Shown here one piece after another: positions 53,333-64,000 of a DNA stretch of 64,000 nucleotides. The position numbers and the translations under genes are program-made. The notes beneath the pieces were generated by a model. That model searched no databases. It saw only the letters and a list, made by a program, of their open reading frames with translations, and was not told the origin of the DNA. The stretch comes from Mycolicibacterium sp. ND9-15 (GTDB lineage Bacteria; Actinomycetota; Actinomycetes; Mycobacteriales; Mycobacteriaceae), in NCBI RefSeq assembly GCF_035918395.1, contig NZ_CP142362.1, positions 2,951,501-3,015,500 of the forward strand. Direction: 5' to 3'. Positions within the stretch are counted from its first letter, which is position 1, and each line of letters opens with the position of its first letter.

Positions 53333-54046
53333 ATGCCTGCACTACCGGAGAACACACCCGAGGCCAAGGTCCTCGTCGTCGACGACGAGGCCAACATCGT
53401 CGAGCTGCTGTCCGTCAGCCTGAAGTTTCAGGGGTTCGAGGTCTACACCGCGTCCAACGGTCCGGCTGCGCTGGACAAGGCGCGCGAGACGCACCCCGAC
53501 GCCGTCATCCTCGACGTGATGATGCCCGGCATGGACGGCTTCGGCCTGCTGCGCCGGCTACGCGCCGACGGCATCGACGCACCCGCGCTGTTTCTCACCG
53601 CGCGAGACTCACTGCAGGACAAGATCGCGGGTCTGACCCTGGGCGGCGACGACTATGTGACCAAGCCGTTCAGCCTCGAGGAGGTGGTGGCCCGGTTGCG
53701 GGTGATCCTGCGTCGTTCCGGGCGCGGCGTCGAAGAGCCTCGCAACTCCCGGCTGTCCTTTGCCGACATCGAACTCGACGAGGACACCCACGAGGTGTGG
53801 AAGGCGGGGGAGCCGGTGTCGCTTTCACCGACGGAGTTCACTCTGCTGCGGTACTTCATCATCAACGCGGGCACCGTGTTGTCGAAACCGAAAATCCTCG
53901 ACCACGTCTGGCGCTACGACTTCGGCGGCGACGTCAACGTCGTCGAATCGTACGTGTCGTATCTGCGCCGCAAGATCGACACGGGCGAGAAGCGTCTGCT
54001 GCACACCTTGCGCGGGGTGGGATACGTGCTCCGCGAGCCGCGGTGA
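53333..54046 (+). CDS. phoP: Response regulator PhoP
   Basis: This encodes 237 residues from the ATG at 53333 (a GTG at 53327 would add two). The receiver has VVDDEANIVELLSVSLKFQG, phospho-acceptor Asp61 (LDVMMPGM) and Lys in YVTKPFS. The OmpR winged helix contains SPTEFTLLRYFIINAGTV and GGDVNVVESYVSYLRRK. It is close to identical to M. tuberculosis PhoP across much of its length. It controls lipid, acid-response and virulence-type genes in mycobacteria. phoR follows 44 bp later. Confidence 0.97.
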   Translation: MPALPENTPEAKVLVVDDEANIVELLSVSLKFQGFEVYTASNGPAALDKARETHPDAVILDVMMPGMDGFGLLRRLRADGIDAPALFLTARDSLQDKIAGLTLGGDDYVTKPFSLEEVVARLRVILRRSGRGVEEPRNSRLSFADIELDEDTHEVWKAGEPVSLSPTEFTLLRYFIINAGTVLSKPKILDHVWRYDFGGDVNVVESYVSYLRRKIDTGEKRLLHTLRGVGYVLREPR

Positions 54047-54090
54047 TGAGCGCTTGTGCGAAGAACGGTCGGCACGCTGACAATGGGTAG

Positions 54091-55512
54091 ATGACCGGAC
54101 GTGTGCCGCTGAGGGTCGCGCTGGTGGCGGCCACCCTTTTATTGGTGGCGTGCGGTCTGCTGGCGTCCGGCGTGGCGGTCACCTCGATCCTTCGGCACAC
54201 TCTGAGCAGCCGGGTCGACCAGGAACTGCTCGACGCCTCCCGCGGATGGGCGCAGGCGCCGCGCGGCGGGTCCGCCGACGCGGTGGAAAGCCCCAACCCC
54301 GCGCGGCCACCGACGAACTTCTACGTCCGAGGCGTCGATGCCGGTGGCCGGATGTGGATCGCGGTGAACGATCGCGACGCCGAACCGGCGCTGCCGCCCG
54401 ACAACGACGTCGGCCCCGTTCCGGTGACGATCGGATCGCTCGACGACTCCGGTGTGCTGTGGCGCGCGATGACGGTCCGCGGGCCCGGCGGGGAACTGAC
54501 CACTGTGGCCATCGATCTCTCCGATGTGCAGACCACGGTGCGTGAGCTGACCTACGCGCAGGTGGGCATCGGGGTGGCGGTACTGCTGGTGCTCGGTGTG
54601 GCCGGCTACGCCGTCGTGCACCGCAGCCTTCGCCCGTTGGTCGAAGTCGAACAGACTGCCGCCGGGATCGCTGCGGGCGATTTCGACCGCCGCATCCCAC
54701 AGCGCGATCCGCGCACCGAGGTGGGCCGGCTTTCTTTGGCGCTCAACGGGATGCTGACTCAGATTCAGAGCGCGATGGCCGCGTCGGAGGCCTCCGCCGA
54801 GCAGGCGAGGCGATCCGAGGAACGGATGCGACGGTTCATCACCGACGCCAGCCACGAACTGCGTACGCCGTTGACCACGATCCGCGGCTTCGCCGAGCTG
54901 TACCGCCAGGGCGCCGCACGCGACATCGAGATGCTGATGAGCCGCATCGAAAGCGAGTCCAGCCGAATGGGTGTGCTCGTAGAGGACCTGCTGCTGCTCG
55001 CGCGCCTCGACGCACAACGCCCGCTGGAACGCCGGCGGGTCGACTTGCTGACGTTGGCTACCGACGCTGTGCACGACGCGCAGTCCATCGCTCCGAATCG
55101 GGTCATCAAGATGGAGGTGCTCGACGGTCCCGGCACCCCGGAGGTGCTCGGCGACGAGGCGCGCCTGCGCCAGGTGCTGGGCAACCTGATGGCCAACGCG
55201 CTGCAGCACACCCCCGAAAGCGCGGGGGTCACGGTGCGGGTGGGTACCTCAGGCGAGCAGGCGGTGCTGGAGGTCTGCGACGAAGGTCCGGGGATGAATC
55301 CCGAAGACGCGCAACGCGTTTTCGAGCGGTTCTACCGTGCGGACACCTCGCGGGCACGAACCAGCGGCGGTACCGGCCTGGGGCTGTCGATCGTCGACTC
55401 GCTGGTCTACGCGCATGGCGGGACGGTCGGCGTCACCACCGCCTCCGGACAGGGATGCACGTTCACGGTCAGCCTGCCGCGGATAGCCGACGTCGCGGCT
55501 CAGGTCAGCTGA
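54091..55512 (+). CDS. phoR: Sensor histidine kinase PhoR
   Basis: This encodes 473 residues. Two membrane segments (about 7-30 and 155-175) enclose a periplasmic sensor with NNDVGP and WRAMTVRG, then a HAMP domain and a HisKA domain with His255 ([15 protein letters not shown]). HATPase motifs [18 protein letters not shown] and [10 protein letters not shown] follow. The last 13 bp overlap the convergent HIT gene. The likely partner is the adjacent phoP; the sensed cue, acid pH in M. tuberculosis, is known for the family but not shown here. Confidence 0.96.
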   Translation: MTGRVPLRVALVAATLLLVACGLLASGVAVTSILRHTLSSRVDQELLDASRGWAQAPRGGSADAVESPNPARPPTNFYVRGVDAGGRMWIAVNDRDAEPALPPDNDVGPVPVTIGSLDDSGVLWRAMTVRGPGGELTTVAIDLSDVQTTVRELTYAQVGIGVAVLLVLGVAGYAVVHRSLRPLVEVEQTAAGIAAGDFDRRIPQRDPRTEVGRLSLALNGMLTQIQSAMAASEASAEQARRSEERMRRFITDASHELRTPLTTIRGFAELYRQGAARDIEMLMSRIESESSRMGVLVEDLLLLARLDAQRPLERRRVDLLTLATDAVHDAQSIAPNRVIKMEVLDGPGTPEVLGDEARLRQVLGNLMANALQHTPESAGVTVRVGTSGEQAVLEVCDEGPGMNPEDAQRVFERFYRADTSRARTSGGTGLGLSIVDSLVYAHGGTVGVTTASGQGCTFTVSLPRIADVAAQVS

Positions 55513-55904
55513 GCCAGCGCGGCTTTGATCCTGGCCTGAGCATCGTCGAGGGCCTGCGGCGACGGGTTGTGGTCGGCGTTGGCGAAGCCGAAGTCGGCGA
55601 GGTTGTTGGTGGGGAAGACGTGCACGTGCAGGTGCGGCACTTCCATGCCGGCGATGATCACGCCCGCCCGCTCGGCCGGGAATGCCTTGACCACGGCCTT
55701 GCCGATCAATTGCGACACTTCCATGACCCGGCCGAGGACCACGGGGGCGACCTCCTGCCAGTGGTCGATCTCCGCTCGGGGCACCACCAGCGTGTGGCCG
55801 CGGGTGATCGGCGCGATCGTCAGGAACGCGACGGTGTCGTCGTCTTCGTAGACGAACCGGCCGGGCAACTCTCCGTTGATGATCTTGGTGAAGACGCTCG
55901 CCAT
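55500..55904 (-). CDS. HIT-family protein
   Basis: This encodes 134 residues from the ATG at 55904 (a start 4 codons earlier is possible). The HIT triad is HLHVHVFP, with [16 protein letters not shown] at the N-terminus and [19 protein letters not shown]. It should hydrolyse nucleoside phosphoramidates or dinucleoside polyphosphates. It sits next to phoR as Rv0759c does in M. tuberculosis, and overlaps it by 13 bp at the 3' end. Confidence 0.94.
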   Translation of the reverse strand: MASVFTKIINGELPGRFVYEDDDTVAFLTIAPITRGHTLVVPRAEIDHWQEVAPVVLGRVMEVSQLIGKAVVKAFPAERAGVIIAGMEVPHLHVHVFPTNNLADFGFANADHNPSPQALDDAQARIKAALAQLT

Positions 55905-55969
55905 GGCGTCGAGCATAGTGAGGGTCGTTGAGGCACGAGGCGGGCGCGTTGGTGTGGCCGTCGCGTTGG

Positions 55970-57553
55970 TCAGAACGGTGGAGGGTCGGCGTCAGAGCCG
56001 TCGGTGCCCACCGCGAGGTCGGTATCGGTTAGGTCGTGCGGCGGCGGCCTGCTGGGTTGGGAGGTGACGGGGGCCGCGGGTCTGCTGCGTTCGAGGGCGT
56101 TGAGTGCGCGTTCGCGCTTGATTTGGTGCAGCCGGTCCTGGGTGCGGGTTCGCCGTCGGCGCGGCATCATGGCGCCTTTGGCGCCGTTTTGTGCCGGTCG
56201 TTGTGGCGCGGGCAGGACGGCAGTGGCGCTATCCCAGCCGGGGTAGAACAACCGGCTACCGGGGTGGGTTACATACGTGCGCCCAGACGGCGCCGTCCAG
56301 ATGATCGTCCCGTCGGCGCGTTGCTCGTCGAGCCAGCCGCAGAACGTTTTGAGGAGGTGATGAATTCGGCACAGGCACTTGGTGTTTGACGGATGCGTGG
56401 CGCCGCCCGGATAGGGCGTCGTGTGGTCGATGTCGCAGAACTCCGCGGGTCGGTCGCAGCCGGGGAATCGACACGTCAAATCGCGCATCCGGACAAACCG
56501 TGCCGTCTTGCGCGACGGCTGATAGCCGGCTTCGGGTGCTGCATCGGGCTTTTGCACCCACTGGACTTTGGCGCCGTTGTTGATCAGCTCGGCCAGCAGC
56601 GGCGTCGGGATCAGACCGCCACCGAGAACAAGCGCTGCAGCCGGTTTCGGCTGCCCCGGCGGTGCTGGGCGTTCGGCCGGCTCTGGCCCTGGATTGGCTT
56701 GGCCGTCGCCTGACATCTGAGGATCGGGTTGTGCGTTTAGGGCCGCGGGTTCGGCGATCACGTTGATGACGATGCCGGCCGCGCGGGGATCGTCGCCGGC
56801 AGCCGGGCAGTCCGGGTTGGCGCACTGGCAGCTCAGTGCGTCCGCGCCGGCGGCGATGGTGCCCAGCGAATCAGCCCGCCGCTGCCCGAGGGTGCGCGGA
56901 TCGTCGTTGCACACCCCGCCCGACATCTGTGCTAGCCGACGCTCGAGCAGGGCCGCATCGGTCGCCGACAACCGACCCCACAGCGACGCCGTTCCCGTCA
57001 CATCGTCGCGTTTGCCCAGCCGGACGTCTCTGCTTCGTGCGGCCTCTCGCATGCGCCGGCGCGCGTCGGGATCATGAGCGTCGACCAGCGAGTCGATCGC
57101 CGCCTCCAGTTTTGCGACCGACAGTGACCCCCACTTGGCCGCACGCTCGGCGATCGCGGTGTCGAGCAGTTTTTGGATCTCGGAATCAACGATCAGTTGT
57201 GTCCGCCAGGTGATGGTCGCGACCAGCCCGGCACTCAACCGCCCCTCGGCGAACAGCGCCGCGACTTTGGGCAACCGCTCCCGCAGGGCCATCGCGATAC
57301 ACATCTGCCGCGAGGCAGCCCGGTCCGCGATCCCCATCGCAGCCGAAATCTCGGCGGCCGCCAGCCGCCAGCCGTCGATCACCAGATGCTCGCGCTGCCC
57401 GTCGGGCTCGGTGTATCGCGCGGTCAACTCGGCGGTGGCCGCCAGGCGACGGGCCACAAGAGCGGCCTCCGCGCGGGCGCACTCCTCGATCGCCGCGACC
57501 ACGGCGGTATCGTCGGCCGTCGCAAACATCGAGGGGAACATAGTTTCGATCAT
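55970..57553 (-). CDS. HNH endonuclease, DUF222/REP13E12 family
   Basis: This encodes 527 residues from the ATG at 57553 (a TTG at 57571 is an alternative). An N-terminal DUF222 domain ([29 protein letters not shown] through VAKLEAAID) precedes a low-complexity linker and an HNH nuclease with [21 protein letters not shown] and CRIHHLLK. Such REP13E12 genes are multicopy and mobile-like in mycobacteria. It sits between the HIT and SDR genes, interrupting the order seen in M. tuberculosis, so it is probably an insertion. Confidence 0.9.
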   Translation of the reverse strand: MIETMFPSMFATADDTAVVAAIEECARAEAALVARRLAATAELTARYTEPDGQREHLVIDGWRLAAAEISAAMGIADRAASRQMCIAMALRERLPKVAALFAEGRLSAGLVATITWRTQLIVDSEIQKLLDTAIAERAAKWGSLSVAKLEAAIDSLVDAHDPDARRRMREAARSRDVRLGKRDDVTGTASLWGRLSATDAALLERRLAQMSGGVCNDDPRTLGQRRADSLGTIAAGADALSCQCANPDCPAAGDDPRAAGIVINVIAEPAALNAQPDPQMSGDGQANPGPEPAERPAPPGQPKPAAALVLGGGLIPTPLLAELINNGAKVQWVQKPDAAPEAGYQPSRKTARFVRMRDLTCRFPGCDRPAEFCDIDHTTPYPGGATHPSNTKCLCRIHHLLKTFCGWLDEQRADGTIIWTAPSGRTYVTHPGSRLFYPGWDSATAVLPAPQRPAQNGAKGAMMPRRRRTRTQDRLHQIKRERALNALERSRPAAPVTSQPSRPPPHDLTDTDLAVGTDGSDADPPPF

Positions 57554-57626
57554 GCCAGAGCCCACCGACAAGATCGGGGTGGTGAACTACGGGGCCTCGG
57601 CTGCGACCCGGCCTGGAGGGTGCGGA

Positions 57627-58490
57627 TCAGCCGGCAATCAAATCGCGCAGATCGGCGACGGACCACGGCGGGTTGTCCCGATGGTCGCGGTACGCGATGA
57701 TCGCCGGCCTCGGCCGGTCGAATCGGCCGATGAACCCGCCGGCGGCGATGAAGATCTGCCCCGTGATGTCCTCGGCCATGTCACTGGCCAGATAGGCGTA
57801 CGTCGGCGCGGCATACTCCGGAGGTGGGGCCTCGAGGGCGCCCTGCATGCTGACCTCGTCGAGTAAACCGCGCCGGTGCAGATCGGCGATCTGGGCCTCG
57901 TAGGCCGGGCCGGTGGACAGCCGCGTCTTTGCGCCGGGGCACACCACGTTGGCGCGCACGCCGTGCTCCTTCAACTCGGCGGCGATAGCGAGCGTCAGGC
58001 CGTTGACGCCGCCTTTGCCCGCCGGGTAACCGGTGCCGCCGTAGTCGCCGAGGAAGGCGAACGAACTCGTGTTCACGATTGCGCCGCCGCCTTGGGCCAC
58101 CATCCTCGGTGCCGCCGCCCGGCAGGTCTCGAAAGCCGTGCCGAGATGCGCGTCGATCAGATCGCGGAACTGAGCGGAGGTGATGTTGAGGATCGACGAT
58201 CCGGCGGGCTCGGGGACACCCGCGCAGTTGACCAGGATGTCGATCCGGCCGAACTCTTGCACGCACTGTTCGATCAGTGTGTCGGCCATGTCGGGATCGG
58301 CGGGGGAGCCGGCCAGCCCGCACGCATTGGGAATCCGTTGCGCCGCTTGCGCTACCGCATCTGGGTCGCGGCCGTTGACGACGACTCCCGCGCCGTGGGC
58401 GGCGAGCAGTTCGGCCACCGCCAACCCGACGCCCCGCGAACCGCCGACCACGACCGCGCCGCGTCCGCTGAGCGAGGGACTACTTGGCAT
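57627..58490 (-). CDS. Short-chain dehydrogenase, steroid-type
   Basis: This encodes 287 residues. GGSRGVGLAVAE is the cofactor loop, VNCAGVPEPAG follows, the catalytic Ser is in VNTSSFAF and YxxxK reads YPAGK. A C-terminal tail of about 40 residues follows the usual GQIFIAAGG. It overlaps the SnoaL gene by 11 bp. In this neighbourhood with cyp51 and AdhB a role in sterol or lipid oxidation is likely, with the substrate unknown. Confidence 0.88.
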   Translation of the reverse strand: MPSSPSLSGRGAVVVGGSRGVGLAVAELLAAHGAGVVVNGRDPDAVAQAAQRIPNACGLAGSPADPDMADTLIEQCVQEFGRIDILVNCAGVPEPAGSSILNITSAQFRDLIDAHLGTAFETCRAAAPRMVAQGGGAIVNTSSFAFLGDYGGTGYPAGKGGVNGLTLAIAAELKEHGVRANVVCPGAKTRLSTGPAYEAQIADLHRRGLLDEVSMQGALEAPPPEYAAPTYAYLASDMAEDITGQIFIAAGGFIGRFDRPRPAIIAYRDHRDNPPWSVADLRDLIAG

Positions 58491-58926
58491 CCGATGACCG
58501 GCTGGCGGCCTGGTCGAATTGCATCGCGTCCATGTTCCAGTAGCCGCGCAGATTCGTGAGTAGCCCGGCGTCGTCGACCTTGTAGGTGAAAACCCCGCGC
58601 ACCGTGCTGGTCATACCGTTGTCGAACTTGCTGCGCAGCAACAGGATATGGGCCACCTCGAGCGGCGAGCTGGACGGAAACGTCTCCTCGCAGGTGATCC
58701 GCAGGTCGTTGGCGGCGATGTTGGCGTCGTAGAACCCCGAAACCGCCTCTTTCCCACGGATTCCCGTGCCGTCGGGATTGGTGAAGGACTGCCCGATGGG
58801 GTCCTCGATGACGACGTCGTCGGCCATCAGCGCCAGCCAGCCGTCCTTGTCGTGGGCGTGCACGCACTTCCACGAGTTGTGCGACGCGGCCAATGCCGGT
58901 GTCTTCTCGGTGGTTTCCTGCGTCAC
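58480..58926 (-). CDS. SnoaL/NTF2-like protein (Rv0760c-like)
   Basis: This encodes 148 residues with a GTG start. It resembles M. tuberculosis Rv0760c throughout: NSWKCVHAHDKDGWLALMADDVVIEDPIG, GKEAVSGFYD, CEETFPSSSP. The fold is a cone-like alpha+beta barrel used by ketosteroid isomerases and polyketide cyclases, and Rv0760c binds steroids. The active-site acidic pair (VIEDPIG) is present. The gene is 4 bp downstream of AdhB's stop and overlaps the SDR. Confidence 0.92.
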   Translation of the reverse strand: MTQETTEKTPALAASHNSWKCVHAHDKDGWLALMADDVVIEDPIGQSFTNPDGTGIRGKEAVSGFYDANIAANDLRITCEETFPSSSPLEVAHILLLRSKFDNGMTSTVRGVFTYKVDDAGLLTNLRGYWNMDAMQFDQAASRSSDAK

Positions 58927-58930
58927 GGGC

Positions 58931-60058
58931 CTACCGGTCGTCGTCGGTGTAGCGGATGACGCCGCGGATGTTGCGGCCCTCGAGCATGTCCTTGTAACCG
59001 TCGTTGATCTGCTCCAGCTTGTACTGCCGGGTGACCATGTCGTCCAGGTTCAGTTTGCCCGCCTTGTACATCGACAGCAGCTGTGGGATGTCGTAGTGCG
59101 GGTTGCCACCACCGAAGATGGTGCCCTGCAGGTTCTTCTGCAACAGCGTCAGCATCGCGAGGTTGAGGTTCACCTCGGTGTCGAGCAGGCTGCCGATAGC
59201 GGTCACCACGCAGGTGCCGCCCTTGGCGGTGAGGTTCAGGTAGTTGTCGACGTCCTTGCCGTGCAGCTCGCCGACGGTGACGATCACCTTTTGGGCCATC
59301 AGGCCCCAGGTGACCTCGCCGATACCCGCCATCGCGGACTCCCAGTCCGGATAGGCATGTGTGGCACCGAATTTCAGCGCTTGGTCCCGCTTCCACTCCA
59401 CCGGGTCGATCGCGAAGATGCGCCGCGCCCCGGCCGTGACCGCGCCCTGCAGGGCGCCCATCCCGACACCGCCGACGCCGACGATCGCGACATCGTCCCC
59501 GGGCCGGACGTCACCGCTGCGGACGGCCGAGCCGTAGCCGGTGGTGATGCCGCAGCCGACCAGGCACGCGACCTCGAACGGGATCGATTCGTCGATCTTC
59601 ACGACCGAGCTCCTGTGCACGACCATGTAGGGCGAGAAGGTGCCCAGCAGCGTCATGGGGAAGACGGGCTGACCCTTCGCGTGGATGCGGTGGGTGCCGT
59701 CGGAGACGGCGGTGCCCCCGAGCAGTCCGGCGCCGAGGTCGCAGAGGTTGCGCAGGCCGGCCTGACAAGAAGGACAATTACCGCAGGACGGGATGAACGA
59801 CATCACCACGTGGTCGCCGGGCTTGAGATCCTCGACGCCGGGGCCGACCTCGGTCACGATGCCGGCGCCCTCATGACCGCCCAGCACGGGGAAGCCGGCC
59901 ATCGGGATACCGCCGGTCACCAGATGGTGGTCGGAGTGGCACATCCCCGACGCCTCCATCTGGACCTTCACCTCGTCCTTGACGGGGTCCCCGATCTCGA
60001 TCTCCTCGATCGACCAGGGCTGGTTGAACTCCCAGATGAGAGCACCTTTTGTCTTCAT
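58931..60058 (-). CDS. adhB: NDMA-dependent-type zinc alcohol dehydrogenase (AdhB/Rv0761c-like)
   Basis: This encodes 375 residues. Catalytic zinc ligands lie in MCHSDHHLVTGG and GGHEGAGIV; the structural zinc Cys cluster is CGNCPSCQAGLRNLC; the NAD loop is GVGGVGMG. The overall form is that of mycobacterial AdhB. It oxidises primary or secondary alcohols and may need a special electron carrier as in the NDMA-dependent group. A 90-bp gap separates it from the NTF2-like gene, where a promoter may lie. Confidence 0.94.
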   Translation of the reverse strand: MKTKGALIWEFNQPWSIEEIEIGDPVKDEVKVQMEASGMCHSDHHLVTGGIPMAGFPVLGGHEGAGIVTEVGPGVEDLKPGDHVVMSFIPSCGNCPSCQAGLRNLCDLGAGLLGGTAVSDGTHRIHAKGQPVFPMTLLGTFSPYMVVHRSSVVKIDESIPFEVACLVGCGITTGYGSAVRSGDVRPGDDVAIVGVGGVGMGALQGAVTAGARRIFAIDPVEWKRDQALKFGATHAYPDWESAMAGIGEVTWGLMAQKVIVTVGELHGKDVDNYLNLTAKGGTCVVTAIGSLLDTEVNLNLAMLTLLQKNLQGTIFGGGNPHYDIPQLLSMYKAGKLNLDDMVTRQYKLEQINDGYKDMLEGRNIRGVIRYTDDDR

Positions 60059-60148
60059 TCGAACGTGCCTTCCGCTAGAGCCGGTGACCTCAGACTAGAG
60101 GCAGTAGTTAGGTGCGTCACAAGCACCCCCAATCAACTGCTTGGCCGG

Positions 60149-60694
60149 TCACCAGATCGGTGAGGGGGCCTCGCCGAGCGGGTAGTAGCCGGGCAGTTTC
60201 TCGCCGGCGAGCGAGCGTTCGATACGTTTCTGCATACCGGGCGAGAGGTCGCCGGACTCGATCAGCTTCGCGTACCCCTTGGCCACGTGGCCGAAGTCGA
60301 AGAAGTCGCGCTGCCACTCGATCTTTAGGTCCTTGTTCAACCGGAACCAGCTGCCGCCGATCCCGTAGATCTCGTCGGTGGAGCCGTCGGACTTGTTGAC
60401 GATCTGCTTCCAAAAGCCGACGATCTCGCCCTGCTTGTCGTCGACGAGCACCTTCTGGTACTCGTAGACCCAGTTCTCCAAACCTTCCATCTCCAAACCC
60501 AGAGCGACGTCCCGGATTTCGTCTTTGCCGACGCACATCACGTCTTCCTTGGGGCCGATGTTCCAGCCGTAGGTCGCATCGTCGGTGTAAAACTCGGCCA
60601 ACGGCGTCCAGTCGCCGTTGCGTTCGGCTTCACGATTGGCTTCCAGCCACTGCTCGACCCAGTTGTCGAGCGCTTCGCGGGGCAGTGACGGCAT
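60149..60694 (-). CDS. NTF2-like hypothetical protein (Rv0762c-like)
   Basis: This encodes 181 residues, the length of M. tuberculosis Rv0762c; an upstream extension has no conserved residues. EALDNWVEQWLEANREAERNG opens the NTF2-like fold; YTDDATYGWNIGPKED is the usual second motif. Function unknown, in the same transcript direction as the ferredoxin and cyp51. There is no signal peptide. Confidence 0.9.
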   Translation of the reverse strand: MPSLPREALDNWVEQWLEANREAERNGDWTPLAEFYTDDATYGWNIGPKEDVMCVGKDEIRDVALGLEMEGLENWVYEYQKVLVDDKQGEIVGFWKQIVNKSDGSTDEIYGIGGSWFRLNKDLKIEWQRDFFDFGHVAKGYAKLIESGDLSPGMQKRIERSLAGEKLPGYYPLGEAPSPIW

Positions 60695-60696
60695 GG

Positions 60697-62292
<1,596 letters not shown>

Positions 62293-62296
<4 letters not shown>

Positions 62297-63120
62297 GTCC
62301 GTGGCATCCCCTCTTCGTCCAGGGCGAGCTTCTGACGATCTGTGTTGTCGGTCAACGGCGCTTCGGGCTGTAGCTCCATGTTCGCGATGAACCCGCCGCG
62401 CGGCGTCTCGGCCACGAACGTGATGGCGCGGGCGAGATCCGATGCCCGCAGGAAGTAGTCGTGGCGGGCCTGTCCCCATTTGGCCCAGTCCTCAAGTGCC
62501 GGACCGATCTTCTCGGCGGGCAGGCTCCAGCCCATGCTGGTCTTGGTCGGCCCCGGATGGACGATCGAGGCTCGCACACCGGTGCCTTCGAGTTCCATCT
62601 GGAAGTTGTTGACCATCGCGACCAGTGCCGCCTTGGCGGCGCCGTAGGCGCCCATGTGCGGGCGCTGGCGCAGCGCGACGTCGGAGCCGACGAAGATGAG
62701 GTCACCGCGCCGGCGCTCGAGCATGCCCGGCAGCACCGCGGCCGCCAGGCGGTTGGCGCCGACGAGGTGGATCTGCAGTTGCGACTCGAACTCGTCGGTG
62801 GTGATCTCGGCGAGCTTGCCGAAATAGGTGTCACCGGCCCCGGCGACGAGCACCTCGATCTCGCCGAGCGCCGCGACCGATTGTGCGACAAAGGTCTTCA
62901 CCGAATTGGGGTCCGTGACATCGAGGTGGAACCCGACGGCCTCGCCACCGTCGGCGTTGATCTTGCCGACGATGTCGGTGAGCTTCTCGACGCGGCGCGC
63001 ACCGAGCGCAACGGGGAAGCCGTGCGCGGCCATCTCGATGGCCGTTGCCTCGCCGATTCCGGACGAGGCGCCGGCGACGATGACGGGTCGCCGGTCGGGA
63101 AGTGGGTCGAAACGGGGCAT
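62293..63120 (-). CDS. Short-chain dehydrogenase (Rv0765c-like)
   Basis: This encodes 275 residues from the ATG at 63120. VAGASSGIGEATAIEMAAHG is the cofactor loop; catalytic residues are in FVGSDVAL and YGAAK. It lies between cyp51 and the second P450 as Rv0765c does in M. tuberculosis, overlapping cyp51 by 4 bp. It likely oxidises or reduces a hydroxyl/ketone on the P450 products. Confidence 0.92.
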
Positions 63121-63130
63121 GTGGGGGCCT

Positions 63131-64000
63131 TCAACGGGTTTGGAGGGTGATCGGAAGACGAGCGAATCCGCGGACATTGCTCGAGTGGACGCGGACGGCG
63201 TTGGCCTCGTCGACCTCGTATCCGCGAATACGTTTGAACAACTCGGTCAGTGCGACCCTTGCCTCCATCCGCGCCAGGTGCGCGCCGAGGCAGAAGTGGG
63301 CACCGCTGCCGAAACTCAAGAGCTTGGACCCGATCTCGCGGCCGATGATGAATCGGTCGGGATGGTCGAACACCCGCTCGTCGCGGTGTGCCGAGCCGGG
63401 CAGCAACAGCACCACGTCGCCATCGGGAATGACGGTGTCGTACAACGTCAGTTCACCTGCGACGGTGCGCGCCAGGATCTGACTCGAGGTGTCGTACCGC
63501 AGCGTCTCCTCGACCCACAGCGGTATCCGCTCCAGATCGGCGTAGACCGGGGCGAGCTGGTCGGGGTTCTTGTGTCCCCAGAAGGCGGCGTTGGCAAGGA
63601 GTTTCGTGGTGGTCTCGTTTCCGGCGATCACCATCAAGAACAGGAAACCGAGAATCTCGTCGTCGGTGAGCCGGTCGCCGTCGATCTCGGCCTCCAGAAG
63701 CGCAGTGGTGAGGTCGTCGGTGGGATTCCTGCGACGCTCGGCGACCATACCCTGGTAGTAGACGATCAGGTTGATGGACGCCTCCACCGCGGCCGGCGGC
63801 ACATCGGTCACACCCTCGTCGCGATGCATCACGCCGTCGGCCCAGGCGCGCACCTGGGTGCGATCCGGTTCCGGCACGCCCATCAGTTCGGAGATGACAT
63901 CCATGGGCAGCTTGCCCGCGAACTCGTCGACGTAATCGACGGTCTCGTTCGATCGAACCTTGTCCAGCATGACGTCCAGATGCTGCACCGCGATTTCGGT
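63131..64000 (-). CDS. Cytochrome P450, CYP123-like, C-terminal part
   Basis: The last 290 residues are present; the start lies beyond the window. I-helix AGNETTTKLLANA, ExxR in EETLR, PDRF and heme loop FGSGAHFCLGAHLARMEA are visible. The location, next to the Rv0765c-like SDR, is that of cyp123 in M. tuberculosis. Substrate unknown. The nearby ferredoxin may also serve it. Confidence 0.92.
   Translation of the reverse strand, partial: TEIAVQHLDVMLDKVRSNETVDYVDEFAGKLPMDVISELMGVPEPDRTQVRAWADGVMHRDEGVTDVPPAAVEASINLIVYYQGMVAERRRNPTDDLTTALLEAEIDGDRLTDDEILGFLFLMVIAGNETTTKLLANAAFWGHKNPDQLAPVYADLERIPLWVEETLRYDTSSQILARTVAGELTLYDTVIPDGDVVLLLPGSAHRDERVFDHPDRFIIGREIGSKLLSFGSGAHFCLGAHLARMEARVALTELFKRIRGYEVDEANAVRVHSSNVRGFARLPITLQTR

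Overview
The window is high-GC actinobacterial DNA with mycobacterial gene content, most like a rapidly growing environmental Mycobacterium (Mycolicibacterium). The markers are an mce operon end with mce-associated genes beside otsA, phoP-phoR followed by a HIT gene, a cyp51-ferredoxin-cyp123 group, metE behind a cobalamin riboswitch, an REP13E12-type HNH gene, a WS/DGAT acyltransferase and many P450s and short-chain dehydrogenases. Assignments come from reading the sequence and from memory of families; no database search was possible.

Layout. 1-4560 is the end of a mce4-like steroid-import operon (mceD partial, mceE lipoprotein, mceF, two Mas proteins). It converges on otsA, which is preceded by a 54-residue gene whose stop abuts the otsA start. 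6245-7051 holds two paralogous small secreted proteins. 7246-9059 has an enoyl-CoA hydratase and an SDR with a KstR-type operator. 9172-12453 is a tandem pair of alpha/beta-hydrolase/adenylyl-cyclase fusions. 12585-15525 is a PucR regulator and a DadA-like oxidase. 15655-18160 holds a small coupled ORF, a GreA-like protein and ctaD. 18229-24866 is a reverse-strand molybdenum hydroxylase cluster (SDR, coxS, coxM, coxG, coxL-like, xdhC). 24914-35438 is mixed catabolism and cell envelope: hydrolase, WS/DGAT, P450, VanX-like dipeptidase, GH13 enzyme, LLM oxidoreductase, quinone reductase, cutinase, CMD, hydroxyisobutyrate dehydrogenase.

35469-39258 looks like an extracytoplasmic metal operon: membrane protein, PepSY protein, PCuAC chaperone, Tat-exported DyP peroxidase. 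39345-41928 is the B12 riboswitch and metE. 41925-42859 is a DUF5313-like protein and an OhrR-like regulator. 43069-52010 is a signalling-rich stretch: a SigF paralogue with a SigF-type promoter, two response regulators, a histidine kinase, a stand-alone class III cyclase, a P450 coupled to a BAHD-like acyltransferase, and a Ser/Thr kinase with a polytopic C-terminus.

52126-55904 has tRNA-Thr, a protein made of twelve decapeptide repeats, phoPR and a HIT protein. 55970-64000 has the HNH element and then the sterol 14-demethylase neighbourhood on the reverse strand (SDR, SnoaL, AdhB, NTF2-like, ferredoxin, CYP51, SDR, CYP123 partial).

The most promising material for something new is the 43-52 kb signalling and P450/BAHD stretch, the decapeptide-repeat protein beside phoPR, the tandem hydrolase-cyclases, and the PepSY-PCuAC-DyP unit.
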